A stretch of 64,000 nucleotides of DNA from Sepiola atlantica (lineage: Eukaryota; Mollusca; Cephalopoda; Sepiida; Sepiolidae). The stretch is from contig OY744546.1 in NCBI GenBank assembly GCA_963556195.1, positions 71,979,704 through 72,043,703 of the forward strand, written 5' to 3'. The translations under genes were made by a program, and so were the position numbers. Shown here in pieces: positions 38,701-44,019 of the stretch. The notes under the pieces were generated by a model, which did no database searches, had not been told where the DNA came from, and saw only the letters and a program-made list of their open reading frames with translations. Each line of letters opens with the position of its first letter. Within the stretch, counting starts at the first letter, position 1.

Positions 38701-39445
38701 TTTAAGGAAATACAGTTGGGAAATTAGTCCAAAAGTATTTGGGTTTACTTACTCATTTGTGAGTTCGGAAAAGTTCAGGAAGCTGCAGACGATTTATTGT
38801 CCGCCATTTTGGTTGAGAAACGACAATTTTGCCTTGCAATTTTATCGTTATTGTAAATGTTAGCAGTCGATATATAAATTTACTTACATCACATCGTAAT
38901 CTATCCAAACAGCGTTTCTTTCTGTTGTACATGAACACAAGTCCGACGTTCGTGCCCAGAGCGAGGTAGTCCCCACTGGCGGCGATGCAGGTCAATTGTA
39001 ATTCACATTCGGTAAACATCCCCTTTTGTGCTTTGGTTGGGATTAAACCGAGAAGGGTCGTCAGGGGCTCGTGTTCCTTAAGGACTGGGTTTTGGTGGAG
39101 GAGGCCGTCCGCAACCGACGTGTTTGTGGTCGTCCGAGTAAGGACGGACAGAGGGCGAGGCCCGTGCCGTCGGTGACCCGGGGAGGACGAAGCCGATCTC
39201 GAGCGGGATCGGGTCTCGGGTAGCAAGGGGGGCAGTTGGGAGTCACCGTGTTGATCTTCTTCAGTGCTACTAGCCACCCTGACGCTCGCTTCCCATGTCG
39301 AAGTGGTCACTACAGATGTTGTTGCTACGTTGGATCGGGATCCCATATCTTGTTTCGGGGTCGAGGTTTTCGTCGAATAGACGTACCTTTTCTGATGGTG
39401 AGGGCCTTTGTCCACCGTATCCCTTTGGTCGCTGGGGGTCGACAT
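8122..39445 (-). CDS. TECPR2: TECPR2-like gene, 5' portion (six exons, partial)
   Basis: TECPR2 is a WD-repeat and TECPR-repeat protein that binds Atg8-family proteins and supports autophagy and ER-exit/secretory trafficking in the cytosol. Six exons on the minus strand, 39445-38888, 18618-18493, 17454-17320, 14030-13867, 10903-10455 and 8883-8122, join with fully compatible phases (0, 0, 0, 2, 1, then 1 at the exit) and GT-AG borders. Together they encode about 731 residues. They follow the order of vertebrate TECPR2 as I know it: LLGLIPTKAQKG near the start of the WD region, then WSPNGMKLFSGD, then ARPGQRIW and GTVQATHIF, then a Ser-rich and Lys-rich middle. No stop codon was found, and the C-terminal TECPR repeats and LIR should lie left of position 1. 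Intron 1 is about 20.3 kb and full of repeats; the others are 1-3.3 kb. Identity rests on remembered family sequence, not a search, but several blocks match in order. Confidence 0.9.
8890..9560. other. TECPR2 intron 5, no feature seen
   Basis: AT-rich unique-looking sequence; 'gttgggaaattagtcccaaa' at ~9029 matches the interior of the repeat at 38513-38830. Confidence 0.5.
9565..9912 (+). repeat. Dispersed repeat R-C, copy 2
   Basis: 'gttgggacgattaatcggaa' at the start and 'atcgggaaaaatattggaat' at the end. It lies in TECPR2 intron 5. Confidence 0.62.
10140..10450 (+). repeat. Dispersed repeat R-A, copy 1
   Basis: 'tttaatgccgaatccggtca', 'attcatggtgtttgatttag' and 'tcaatgtttggtgcatggtc' recur at 12470-12640, 24845-25150 and, in part, 23610-23650 and 60355-60440. 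It ends against TECPR2 exon 5. Confidence 0.7.
10455..10903 (-). CDS. TECPR2: TECPR2 coding exon 5
   Basis: This 449-bp exon starts with one base that completes the split codon from exon 4 and ends in phase 1. The acceptor is ...TTATTTTCAG (ending 10904) and the likely donor AG|GTTTGT (10454). Landmarks are PGSCGTCFLPMLCK, ARPGQRIW, DGTVQATHIFKH and IVTWNKRSLYILD, in the order of the last WD blades of TECPR2. The protein then leaves the WD region at IRISPQPESQKY. The intron donor is followed at once by a (GAT)n run (10419-10438, as read on +) and dispersed repeat R-A. The donor is the weakest of the six, but exon 6 joins in phase. Confidence 0.87.
10910..11660. other. TECPR2 intron 4, no feature seen
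   Basis: No coding, repeat or RNA signal recognised apart from A runs. Confidence 0.5.
11665..11815. repeat. Three tandem ~55-bp units
   Basis: 'ctggagaaagaagtctgatg' plus 'atacacaattatgaac' occurs three times, the last diverged. Confidence 0.78.
12130..12312 (+). repeat. Dispersed repeat R-B, copy 1
   Basis: 'gaagaattgctgttttcagg' through 'catcaagtggcttcatgcct'. Other copies are at 31430-31655, 46845-47040 and, truncated, 20200-20270. Confidence 0.68.
12470..12640 (+). repeat. Dispersed repeat R-A, copy 2 (short)
   Basis: 'ttgttttacggcatatcaac' and 'tttatgtttggtgcattttg', with internal deletion. Confidence 0.62.
12860..13075 (+). repeat. tRNA-headed SINE, copy 1
   Basis: An A-box-like 'tggctaagtgtaatgacac' and a B-box-like 'agttcgaatct' are ~38 bp apart. 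They are followed by a shared body (gttggcaagcttcacctggt). Same family as 15072, 56040 and 63275. Confidence 0.72.
13867..14030 (-). CDS. TECPR2: TECPR2 coding exon 4
   Basis: This 164-bp exon starts in phase 0 and ends in phase 2. The acceptor is ...TTTTCTAG (14032-14031) and the donor GTAAGT (13866-13861). The product includes EIVQLGYFQRALLVATSMRA and ends QVGQKKRK, aligning with the family segment '..SSIVQLDYSQKVLLVST'. The first ~106 bases of this exon recur as a broken copy at 15809-15923. Confidence 0.9.
14436..14766 (-). repeat. U2-headed SINE, family A, copy 3
   Basis: This is a reverse-orientation copy: the tail (acaaggccagttttatctta) comes first and the U2 head (gatcttagccaaaaggcc as read on +) lies at ~14740-14762. 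It carries an extra ~35-bp block (ccatagaccggcggaaatca) between head and body, shared with copies 4, 5 and 6. Confidence 0.88.
14770..15440 (+). repeat. Dispersed repeat R-D, copy 2
   Basis: Shares 'aaaaggttagagaatctaca'-type start, the tandem units and 'tagtgatcctcattcaatcc' with copy 1. It is split by a (TA)n and by the SINE at 15072-15265. Confidence 0.68.
15072..15265 (+). repeat. tRNA-headed SINE, copy 2 (nested)
   Basis: A-box-like 'gcggttaaatggataacgac', B-box 'agttcgaatcc', and body 'gttggcaaccattacgtggt'. It interrupts the dispersed repeat at 14770-15440, so it inserted later than that repeat. Confidence 0.78.
15535..15990. mobile_element. Foldback element with tRNA-like centre, carrying the exon 4 copy
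   Basis: The left arm (ggccgatgtaagctcaaacc ... ccatcagccatgaccggata) is answered by an inverted right arm (ctaccctgtcatggttgaca; ttcaaattctgtatggattt). The centre has 'cgccgtggtgcaatgaataa' and 'gatgttcaatcctcac', like tRNA A and B boxes. The exon 4 copy lies in the right arm. Confidence 0.72.
15809..15923 (-). pseudogene. Broken partial copy of TECPR2 exon 4 inside a foldback element
   Basis: This segment repeats 13925-14034 (the 5' part of exon 4 plus the acceptor AG) at about 94% outside one indel. The copy has a net 4-5-base insertion near its acceptor side that shifts the frame. A CGG codon has become TAG, giving an in-frame stop. The 3' ~58 bases of the exon and its donor are absent. 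The copy sits between segments matching the right arm of a foldback element (15535-15990), where other copies have about ten bases around 'ggatttaata'. I read it as a partial genomic duplication carried by or inserted in the element, not a functional alternative exon. Confidence 0.85.
16438..16605. repeat. Three tandem ~54-bp units
   Basis: 'gtgtcatttatcccatgatc' plus 'ggttatatttcgaa' is repeated three times at high identity. Confidence 0.85.
16700..17060 (-). mobile_element. RTE-like LINE 3' fragment
   Basis: The inverse of the 25540-25720 segment: 'tatctcttggcaggtcttta', 'tacctcaactgttctacatt' and 'ttctgcacacatctccctat'. Open frames here are chance readings of the LINE antisense. Confidence 0.6.
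17320..17454 (-). CDS. TECPR2: TECPR2 coding exon 3
   Basis: This 135-bp exon (45 codons, phase 0 to 0) has a pyrimidine-rich acceptor ending in CAG at 17457-17455 and a GTAAGT donor at 17319-17314. It encodes VPQRFSVQDVHSTPLTCLEW followed by SPNGMKLFSGD, a WD blade nearly identical to the vertebrate TECPR2 blade. It is one of the strongest identity matches in the window. Confidence 0.92.
18098..18302. repeat. Three tandem ~69-bp units
   Basis: 'gttttgactgtaattcaatt' plus 'cgtgcaacccactttctctc' is repeated three times at near identity. The 165-codon frame across it is an artefact. Confidence 0.88.
18493..18618 (-). CDS. TECPR2: TECPR2 coding exon 2
   Basis: This 126-bp exon (42 codons, phase 0 to 0) has a CAG acceptor at 18621-18619 and a GTAAGT donor at 18492-18487. 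It reads SNEELVTCVQLQHG and then IGTSMGGLYMFNIP. This is a WD-repeat blade matching the TECPR2 segment with a 'VAAGTASGRVAVF' pattern. It was found only by reading the minus strand, because it is too short to stand out as an open frame. It directly follows exon 1 in phase and precedes exon 3 in phase. Confidence 0.85.
19143..19585. mobile_element. Foldback element with tRNA-like centre, copy 2
   Basis: Inverted arms of ~100 bp ('ttctcatcttgggtgttttt' ... 'aaaacacccaagatgagaac', plus 'cgtttcgactgatgtaacct' against 'agttacatcggccgaaacg') enclose a tRNA-like segment with 'aaggttcaatcctcagtg'. It is the clearest example. Confidence 0.8.
20392..20588. repeat. A-rich (AAAAATG)n simple repeat
   Basis: 'aaaaatgaaaaatgaaaaaa' is repeated many times; almost no C or T. 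Confidence 0.92.
20600..21450. other. TECPR2 intron 1, no feature seen
   Basis: Both strands have short open frames but no recognisable domain, splice structure or repeat. Confidence 0.5.
21453..21480. repeat. (TA)n microsatellite
   Basis: About 12 units, in TECPR2 intron 1. Confidence 0.94.
21566..21880 (+). repeat. U2-headed SINE, family A, copy 4
   Basis: The truncated head 'ttggctaagatcaaagtgta' is followed by the extra block (gtccttcggggcttgatttc) and the shared body and tail. It is more diverged than copies 1 and 2. Confidence 0.83.
22298..22480 (+). mobile_element. Helitron-like 5' terminus
   Basis: 'cttctattatataaaaaaac' is followed by a TG-rich stretch and 'tccagctaaaagtcacaaac'. 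This resembles animal Helitron 5' ends and shares sequence with 32604-32780. Confidence 0.45.
22508..22625 (+). repeat. U2-headed SINE, family B, fragment
   Basis: A degenerate head (ggactttgggctaggatcag, then 'atgtagtacctgttctgtc') is followed by the start of the B body (gaaatccttctcgactgggg). Confidence 0.6.
22735..23230 (+). mobile_element. RTE-like LINE C-terminal fragment, copy 1
   Basis: Broken frames give HQKLFGIGGI, then YVQRVTSCINSITRLDTP, then WKAGVRRYLVLPTPESGD, a layout typical of the end of RTE-type reverse transcriptase polyproteins in invertebrates. Confidence 0.72.
23250..23610 (+). mobile_element. RTE-like LINE C-terminal fragment, copy 2
   Basis: Repeats copy 1 ('cagaagctttttggtattgg', 'cacctcctgcatcaactcaa') directly downstream in the same orientation, so the pair is a local duplication or two insertions. 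Confidence 0.7.
23793..24155 (+). repeat. U2-headed SINE, family B, interrupted or two copies
   Basis: A U2 head fragment (cttctcggccttgtgactgg) lies at 23793. A second, shorter head (attcaaagtgtagaatctgt) with full B body and tail (gagaaatccttctaggctga ... gtgaggaggcgagtaaat) lies at 23990-24155. Confidence 0.7.
24300..24660 (-). repeat. Dispersed repeat R-C, copy 3, with ~37-bp tandem array
   Basis: An inverse copy in which the unit 'ttctaaattcccgattccga' is expanded to about six tandem copies (24365-24550). Confidence 0.7.
24845..25150 (+). repeat. Dispersed repeat R-A, copy 3
   Basis: 'gccgaatccggtcattttgg', 'tttattcatggtgtctggtt' and 'catcaatgtttggtgcattt'. Confidence 0.7.
25365..26075 (+). 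mobile_element. RTE-like LINE 3' ends with (GAT)n tail
   Basis: Two successive copies of the 3' coding end ('agttgaggtagaaggggcag' and 'agttgaggtaacaggattag'), each followed by 'aaaacagatgttaaaccgaa'-like sequence. The second ends in an imperfect (GAT/GAA)n tract at 25967-26055, the usual tail of RTE elements. Confidence 0.7.
26080..27110. other. TECPR2 intron 1, no feature seen
   Basis: AT-rich sequence with A and T runs; nothing recognised. Confidence 0.5.
27117..27462. repeat. Inverted repeat, ~85-bp arms
   Basis: 'cagtcagtcccgagtatcga' on the left is answered by 'ccgatactcgggactgattc' on the right, with 'ggtacttgtaaagaatgtgt' against 'ttcttaaaagtaccc'. One arm also occurs alone at 49044-49125. 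Confidence 0.65.
27727..27765 (-). mobile_element. Helitron-like 3' terminus (minus)
   Basis: On the minus strand the hairpin 'cccgggcaacgccgggta' precedes 'cagttagt', the usual hairpin plus CTRR-like layout. Confidence 0.5.
27800..27975 (-). repeat. U2-headed SINE, family B
   Basis: Reverse copy: tail 'gcagagttagacacaaggtc', body 'agtctagaaggatttcttct', and a head remnant 'acaggacagatactatat'. It abuts a Helitron-like terminus at 27727-27761. Confidence 0.72.
28118..28402. repeat. Inverted repeat, ~120-bp arms
   Basis: 'agattatgacatgttgaaca' and 'aatttagtattac' on the left are answered by 'gtaatactaaattgatttta' and 'cagcatgtcataatctttaa' on the right. Inner arms share 'aataagctgacatact'. 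Confidence 0.75.
28400..29300 (-). mobile_element. LINE endonuclease remnant (RTE/CFDP2-like)
   Basis: The minus strand gives HGIGFALKKWVVSKLENLPC, then NDRIMTLCLPLSGQRYATLI, then VYAPKLD, and after several breaks VLGLTKIKHQDW. These are blocks of the apurinic-endonuclease domain and linker of such LINEs. Confidence 0.75.
29755..30010. repeat. (TA)n-flanked foldback element
   Basis: 'gaaaaaccaaaaatattatt' and 'tcatcaacgtttcgtcttta' on the left are inverted as 'taaagacgaaacgttgataa' and 'aatatttttggttttccttt' on the right. (TA)n tracts lie directly on both sides (29714-29751 and 30010-30028). Confidence 0.8.
30520..30800 (-). mobile_element. LINE C-terminal fragment
   Basis: The minus strand reads SRHMRFITDHKLSNHISIAE and LRKLTGIPSI, resembling the ISxxD...AGIPSI region near the end of RTE-type LINE proteins. 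It is shared with 7080-7230. Confidence 0.55.
30885..30917 (+). mobile_element. Helitron-like 3' terminus
   Basis: Hairpin 'cccgggcaacgccgggtag' is followed by 'ttacaactagtaa'. The ~60 bp before it match the sequence before 48688. Confidence 0.55.
31283..31430. repeat. U2-headed SINE, family B, rearranged
   Basis: Head 'tctaagtgtagtatctgttc' on + is followed directly by the tail on +, then the same tail in inverse orientation (gagttagacacagtcatttt). This looks like two fragments joined tail to tail. Confidence 0.6.
31430..31655 (+). repeat. Dispersed repeat R-B, copy 2
   Basis: 'cattccatgagtgatgtttc' through 'catcaaatggattcatgcct'. Confidence 0.68.
31947..31972. repeat. (TA)n microsatellite
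   Basis: About 12 units. Confidence 0.94.
32220..32604 (+). mobile_element. Helitron-like element (3' terminus clear)
   Basis: A 5'-like TG-rich start (gtctgtgtgtccgtccatct) leads to a 3' end with 'ccccaggcaatgctagtagt' and a closing CTAGT. The next element begins directly at that point. Confidence 0.45.
32602..32790 (+). mobile_element. Helitron-like 5' terminus joined to previous 3' end
   Basis: 'ctagtctattatataaaggg' is a 3' CTAGT running straight into a 5' T-CTATTATATAAA. The following 'gtgcccagctaaaagtcaga' matches 22298-22480. Confidence 0.5.
33000..33985 (+). mobile_element. I/Nimbus-like LINE reverse transcriptase remnant
   Basis: Broken plus-strand frames give DDITIFLLYVGDIEAVTEML (the region of the catalytic Asp pair), then TGAKINAAS, then DGHVRFLGMWFGPNLQLQKN and YVFPLILYRLIKL. 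This is the order seen in I/Nimbus-type elements known from snails and other invertebrates. Several stops and shifts make it inactive. Confidence 0.75.
34248..34830 (-). mobile_element. Jockey/CR1-like LINE C-terminal remnant
   Basis: On the minus strand: LYKSQIHLKMEYCWHICSEH, later HEQSFF-type sequence, and NKFLLSRLLKWSL before PRVALISGD. It is the 3' coding end of the family also seen at 49290-49700. Confidence 0.68.
34845..35225 (-). repeat. Composite repeat: family B SINE plus ~210-bp partner, copy 1
   Basis: A reverse-oriented B element (34845-35005, head 'actacactttgaattattta') is followed by a segment from 'ttaggcacaaggccatcaaa' to 'caccaaaataccacattc'. The same pair recurs at 41065-41480. 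Confidence 0.7.
35218..35905 (-). mobile_element. Jockey/CR1-like LINE C-terminal remnant
   Basis: The minus strand encodes SDELAALVPPRRKYTRPTQQ then SAKSHPSTVEVLRC and FYSNSFFLCAAG. The 3' tail 'aaggcaagttgccactgtag' is shared with 45610-45990, 53370-54075 and 59850-60170. Confidence 0.75.
36433..36600. mobile_element. Foldback element, copy with deleted centre
   Basis: Short arms remain ('atgtaaccttcgacttcttc' and 'ctgaggaaggtctgggttac' with 'aagatgagaatagtcgtccc'); the tRNA-like centre is gone. Confidence 0.65.
36747..36972 (-). repeat. U2-headed SINE, family A, copy 5 (internally deleted)
   Basis: Reverse-orientation copy. Tail, part of the body, the extra block with 'catcaagccccgaaggcc', and a decayed head ending 'actacactttcagccaaggc' are present. 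About 100 bp of body is missing. Confidence 0.8.
37381..37802. repeat. Long near-perfect palindrome (foldback), ~200-bp arms
   Basis: The left arm 37381-37580 and right arm 37598-37802 are inverse copies at roughly 90%, with a ~17-bp spacer (caccggcgccagcattt). The arms start GC-rich (gcacttttacccccagcccn-type end) and hold 'ggctcacgtgactcaatcgt'. It lies in TECPR2 intron 1. Similar flanks ('acatttg...ttgcgg') may be a target duplication. Confidence 0.85.
38513..38830. repeat. Inverted repeat ending ~60 bp from the TECPR2 exon 1 donor
   Basis: The arms (38513-38575 and 38750-38830) share 'ggacaataaatcgtctgcag' with 'caaccaaaatg' and 'ctcacaaatg'. The interior includes an arm fragment of the foldback family (38576-38650) and 'ttgggaaattagtccaaaag', also seen at 9029-9050. 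Confidence 0.75.
38888..39445 (-). CDS. TECPR2: TECPR2 coding exon 1
   Basis: The exon has 186 codons from an ATG at 39445-39443. This is the first in-frame ATG after an in-frame stop at 39517-39515, so I chose it as the start; an upstream non-coding exon is possible. The exon ends in phase 0 at a strong donor (GTAAGT, 38887-38882). The first ~130 residues are rich in Ser, Thr, Arg and Pro and resemble nothing I know. The last ~55 carry the family's N-terminal block, with LLGLIPTKAQKG followed by a WD-like strand ending in CLDRLRCD. Vertebrate TECPR2 begins only ~20 residues before this block, so the N-terminal extension is unusual. The exon is markedly GC-richer than its surroundings (39050-39250). 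Confidence 0.85.
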
Positions 39446-39519
39446 TTTCCGGTTAGAGTGGCCAACACGAAAACTGATATGTTTCAACTGGAGTCGGTGT
39501 TTTTGTGATAGTAGCTATC

Positions 39520-40080
39520 TTGATTCGTGGGAAAGATAAAATTTTGTTTTTGATATGTTGTTAATGTTTTGTGTATTGTTGGGGGGGGGGGGGATTTTTT
39601 TTTGGGGGGGGGGAGCTGTTGAAGTAAAAAAAATATTATTGGAAAAATTTCTAAAGTAAAGAAAGGTAAAATAAACTATCCTAAATGTACATAAAAAGTA
39701 TAAACAAAATAAATTTATAGAAATGAGATGTTCGTTTTTAACAGTTTCTCCTTTCTCATGTGAAATATAAAAACACTTTTATATAATTTTTTTGTTTAAA
39801 TAGTGATTATATTCAAAGAGCAAATTGATGTTTTAAAATCATGTAGTCTAGATATAAATAAATATATTTCTTTTTTTCTTTATGATGATAATAATAATAA
39901 TTCAACAGTAAACGGCTGTTGCGAGAACTCAAAATGGTTTGCCGCAATGCTCGAAATAAACAGAAATCTGGGGAGACTTGTTGTCACTCAGACTCCAGGG
40001 AACACCAACTACTTTTTTTTTGCCAATGAGCGATCGCTAGTAATGCGTGTGAAAACTCCTTGTGTGTAAGAAATAAATAA
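39520..40080. other. Region upstream of TECPR2 exon 1
   Basis: Two long G runs (39581-39592 and 39607-39613 on +). No upstream exon, TATA box or CpG-rich block was identified with confidence, although the promoter or 5' UTR is expected in or beyond this stretch. Confidence 0.4.
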
Positions 40081-40084
40081 TAAG

Positions 40085-40275
40085 TCTCCTTTATCTGGCC
40101 TTCAGATCAAGGTGTAGTATCCGTTCTGTCCTCAGTTCGAGAAATCCTCCAAGACTGCAGCAATTTTTTGTATGTTTGCGGTTCAGATTGCCTTCGTTTT
40201 TTTTTTTTTAGGGAGCTGGATTTTCCAGATTAATTGTGTCTAGCTTTGCCCCCATGGGGGGGGGGGGCAATTTAA
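40085..40275 (+). repeat. U2-headed SINE, family B
   Basis: Head 'tatctggccttcagatcaag' then 'gtgtagtatccgttctgtcc', body with 'agggagctggattttccaga', and tail 'tgtgtctagctttgccccca'. A long G run follows. Confidence 0.75.
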
Positions 40276-41064
40276 ATGGTAATATGTCTCCTTTCTTCTC
40301 CTGCTATAGCAGTAGTTGAAACACAAAAATGCGGCAGATTGTGGATCCGATATTGACGACTGGACATGGAGACGCGGAAAAAATATCTCCAAGTGAAACT
40401 TACTCGCATTTCCAATAAGATTCATTTACATTGAATTTACACACGGAACTTCTCCAATGAAAAACGAAACCAAAATGAGGAATCGATTGCAGATATTCAC
40501 TTCCGGGTCTGCCTATTTAGCAAGTAAATAAAATGGATAATAATAATAATAATAATGGTATTATTTTTAACAAACAATCGTAATTATTATTATTATTATT
40601 CCCGGTTTGTTGTTGAGCTGCTACGAGAAGTGGAAGAAGTTAAAGACGTGTTCTTTCCTCCCTTTTTTCTATTAAAAAAAGAAAAGGGAATAAATAACTC
40701 GAGAATACACGACTCTAATACGAAGTAGATGTTCTTCTTTAGGGGTTAAAACGAATGTCCTTTTTTTGTTTGTAGTAATCCTTCTTACTGGGTCGTCACA
40801 TCCATGAAGATATTAACAGCTCGACGACCGCTATATAAAAAAGTAAACAACTAAAGGAAGAAGAGAGGCTGCGAGTGAGGCAGTCATATTATTACTAATA
40901 TTATCACCCGCCATTTCTTCTGTTCCTTAGAGAAAGGAGAGTGTCATTCAAGGGAGTTAACTCTATTGACTTTCTGTCCTACTCCCTGATTTCTGCTAGC
41001 GCTACTACTGCAGTATAGCATCGGAATTGCTATGTTAAACTCATACAACGACCAAACTCAGTTT

Positions 41065-41480
41065 TCAAATTTTCCCTATTTACACGCCATCCCCCCACCA
41101 CCACCACCACAGGGACAAAGTTAGAAGGTCGGTTTTTAACGTGAGAAAAATCCAGCTCCCCGAAAGGGGCCACTCTGAATTGGGACAAAATTAAAATTGC
41201 CCCAGGCGAGAAGAATTTCTTCGCTGACAGAGGACAGAACAGATACTGCACTTTGAATTATTTATTTACAAAAAATAGGTTACAAGTTTTTTTTATAAAT
41301 TAGACACAAGACCATCAAAAGTGTGGGGAGTAGGGAGAGGATCGTTGGTCATCCTCTGTCTTATCCTACTCTTAACTTAACGCATTTTGACCCATTCGCT
41401 CAAGCACTGCTCCTTCCATTCTTTCATTTGTCCATCATTTTCAATTGGCAATCACCAGAATACCACATTTACTCTATGGA
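41065..41480 (-). repeat. Composite repeat: family B SINE plus ~210-bp partner, copy 2
   Basis: The order matches copy 1: B tail and body, head remnant (acagatactgcactttgaat), then 'ttagacacaagaccatcaaa' through 'caccagaataccacattt'. Sharing the junction shows the pair moved or was duplicated as one unit. Confidence 0.72.
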
Positions 41481-41889
41481 CGACTTTACTTCCCAATGGT
41501 TTAACATAAATTTTTAACATAAATTTTATTTAGAAATAATATTTACAATTGCACTGGAAAAAGAAAGGGAGTAGGGGGGGAAAAAAGAAAAGCAAAGAAA
41601 TAAAATAAAATCAGGGACAGGTTTATGAGATCTTCCCAACTCTTTCTAAGAGTAGACCACCCACTGTTTTCTGATTTGTTACGAACAGAAAACAAGAAAG
41701 TCAATCTCTAAGTGGGAGTGGGACCTAAGTGGGAGCAAAAAAATAGGGATGGAAGTTAAGGAGTAAATATTGTCCTTCTAAGATTTAAAAAAAAAACAAT
41801 TTGGCAAGAGGAAAAAAATAAAAGTTAGGAGTGTGCATTTTGGAGTATCTTTATTACTGAAAAATAAAAGGGGACAGGACTCACTCCCT

Positions 41890-43600
41890 CAACTAGTTAA
41901 AAGACTAACTTAGTTGGGGTGGGTTCCAAAAGGACCCAAGACCGCGTTTACCATGCTCAGGCAGAAAACACATACTCATACATGACTCCCTTTTGTACCC
42001 ACAAGGTCGCAAATTGCACCCACCTTTTGTTGAATTTTGTGAAATGTAATCTTTTCATCTAATTTTAATCTTAAGCTGATCCTTGAAGTATGAAATCAAA
42101 TTCTGATGAGAAAAAGATTTAACCTCATGCAATCCCCTCAGACACGTCGTTCACACCACCATTCTAGCTATGGTCAGTATCGCAAGAAACACTATTCATT
42201 TCTCCCTAACCTATGGTGAATCGACATTGTCGATCACACATGAAACTTCCAGCAGTACCAACTGCTCAGGATTAATGCGAGCCGTCACCTCGTTGACATA
42301 CTTCCAGAACAGCTGAAGTTCGTTACAGTTTAAGAAAGCATGCTCAGCCGTTTCTTCTTCAGCACTGAGAGAAAATTAGTCATGTCCACTAAGCTTGAAG
42401 TAATCGCCAGGTTAGATAGAGAGTACCAGAATTGTTGAGACATTCCGAACTTGGTGGCCAATTCCATTGAGAGAAAACCTCTTCTATCCCCATTTTGATC
42501 CGAAGTAGAACCTTCACTAAATCTAATATGAGTGACCGAGGATGCGGAGGGGCGCATTTCTGGTGAGGCTGTTTGGTTACAGGATGAACAATCAGACTTC
42601 TGGGCATATTAATTTCGACCGAACCTTTGAAGGACTACACCCAGAGCCTTAGAGATTTGCAGAGCAGGCAAAGAGCTTTCAGGTACCCACAAAGAAAGAC
42701 GTATTCTGTCCTGCTCCTGTCAACTTGACACCGAGCAAGGCTATCTCCACTGGAATATATACTGTTCGGAGAAAAATTTTTCCGACCTTCATTATTACTA
42801 TTCCTTTCTTCACTGCTTTAAACTTCTGGCAACCTACACCCAACCGTGTAAGTCACTTAAATATATTCGTTTGTTATTTTTAGAAGGGCCTTGTTTTCCT
42901 TTTTTTGGTAACTCTTTTTGTTAGGGAGTAGTTGGGTCAAGATAAGCTCCCTATAGTTCCTTCCCACCATACCTGTCCCGTTTTTTCAGCAATACGATCA
43001 CATCCTTGGTAACTTTGACAAGAAATAGATCCCTAATCAAACCAATGATTGAACATATCCGTTAGAAGCAGTATAAACGTGTGTAACAGCCTCAAGAACA
43101 ATTGTCCTTGTGATTTGTTATAGTCGACCTGCTTCAGTGCAGTTAAGACCTAGCATCCCAACTAACTGCTCTATCTGCATCAAGGCAGTGAGAGTCAACC
43201 AAATAGTTGCCTTTAAATTTAATTTAAACCGGACTTTTGAAGGACTACTTTCAGACCCTTTGGGATCTTCGAGGCACCAATAAAGAACAATGTCGTCTCT
43301 CTCGCCCCGGTCAACTTGACATCGAGCAAGGCTATCCTCTGGATACTGGAAGTTATACTGCTCCAAAAAATACTTTCGATAGCCGACCTTTCTTACTTTA
43401 TTATACTGCTCCAAAAAATACTTTCGATAGCCGACCTTTCTTACTTTATTATACTGCTCCAAAAAATACTTTCGGTAGCCGACCGTTCTTACTTTATTAT
43501 TACTTCCTTCATTGTGACATTGCTTTAACTCTCGGCAACCTACACCCAACCGTGTAGGTCACTCAAATAAATACATTATTTGGTTTCTATAGAACAGCTT
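41890..43600 (-). mobile_element. I/Nimbus-like LINE 3' region with duplicated segment
   Basis: The minus strand gives EEETAEHAFLNCNELQLFWK then VNEVTARINPEQLVLLEVSC, the zinc-knuckle-like C-terminus of I/Nimbus-type proteins, then a remnant of the terminal KITF segment near 42050. A ~230-bp piece at 42617-42850 recurs at 43225-43570, and the second copy holds a 48-bp triple repeat. Confidence 0.72.
43362..43505. repeat. Three tandem 48-bp units inside LINE
   Basis: 'atactgctccaaaaaatact' plus 'tagccgacctttcttacttt' is repeated three times. Confidence 0.88.
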
Positions 43601-44015
43601 TGTAGAATTTAGTATATTCTGACTACTGGGTGTTTTTATCACAACGTTTCAACCTTCTTCAGGTGTACCTTGTTGAACTCGGGAATCTTTCTGTCGAACT
43701 CGGGAATTTGGACGAAATTTCGAACGGAAACTTTTATTAAATCCACTGGGGTAGCATGCTCTCATTCCATCTGCCATGACTGGGAAGAAGTGTTCAGTAA
43801 TTCGCTATTAATGGTATCGCCCTTACTGAGGATTGAACCTTCAAACTTCAGATTACTGTCACTTAGAACTGAATTTTACTTAGTACTATATCCACTGCGC
43901 CACAGGTCCTGAAGAAGGTCGACGGTTACATCGGCCGAAACGTTGTGATAAAAACACACAAGATGAGAACAGTAGTCCGAATATACCAAATTCTACAAAT
44001 TATCAACCCTCATCT
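43600..44015. mobile_element. Foldback element with tRNA-like centre, copy 4
   Basis: The arms run from 'tgtagaatttagtatattct' to 'accaaattctacaaattatc'. The centre in reverse orientation contains 'tgaggattgaaccttcaaac' and 'atccactgcgccacaggtcc', i.e. B and A boxes on the minus strand. Confidence 0.8.
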
Positions 44016-44019
44016 AAAA

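Noticed and set aside
43118..43549. 143-codon minus frame with internal repeats 'KVRKVGYRKYF'
   Set aside because: Created by the 48-bp (divisible by three) tandem repeat in the LINE remnant; no domain.
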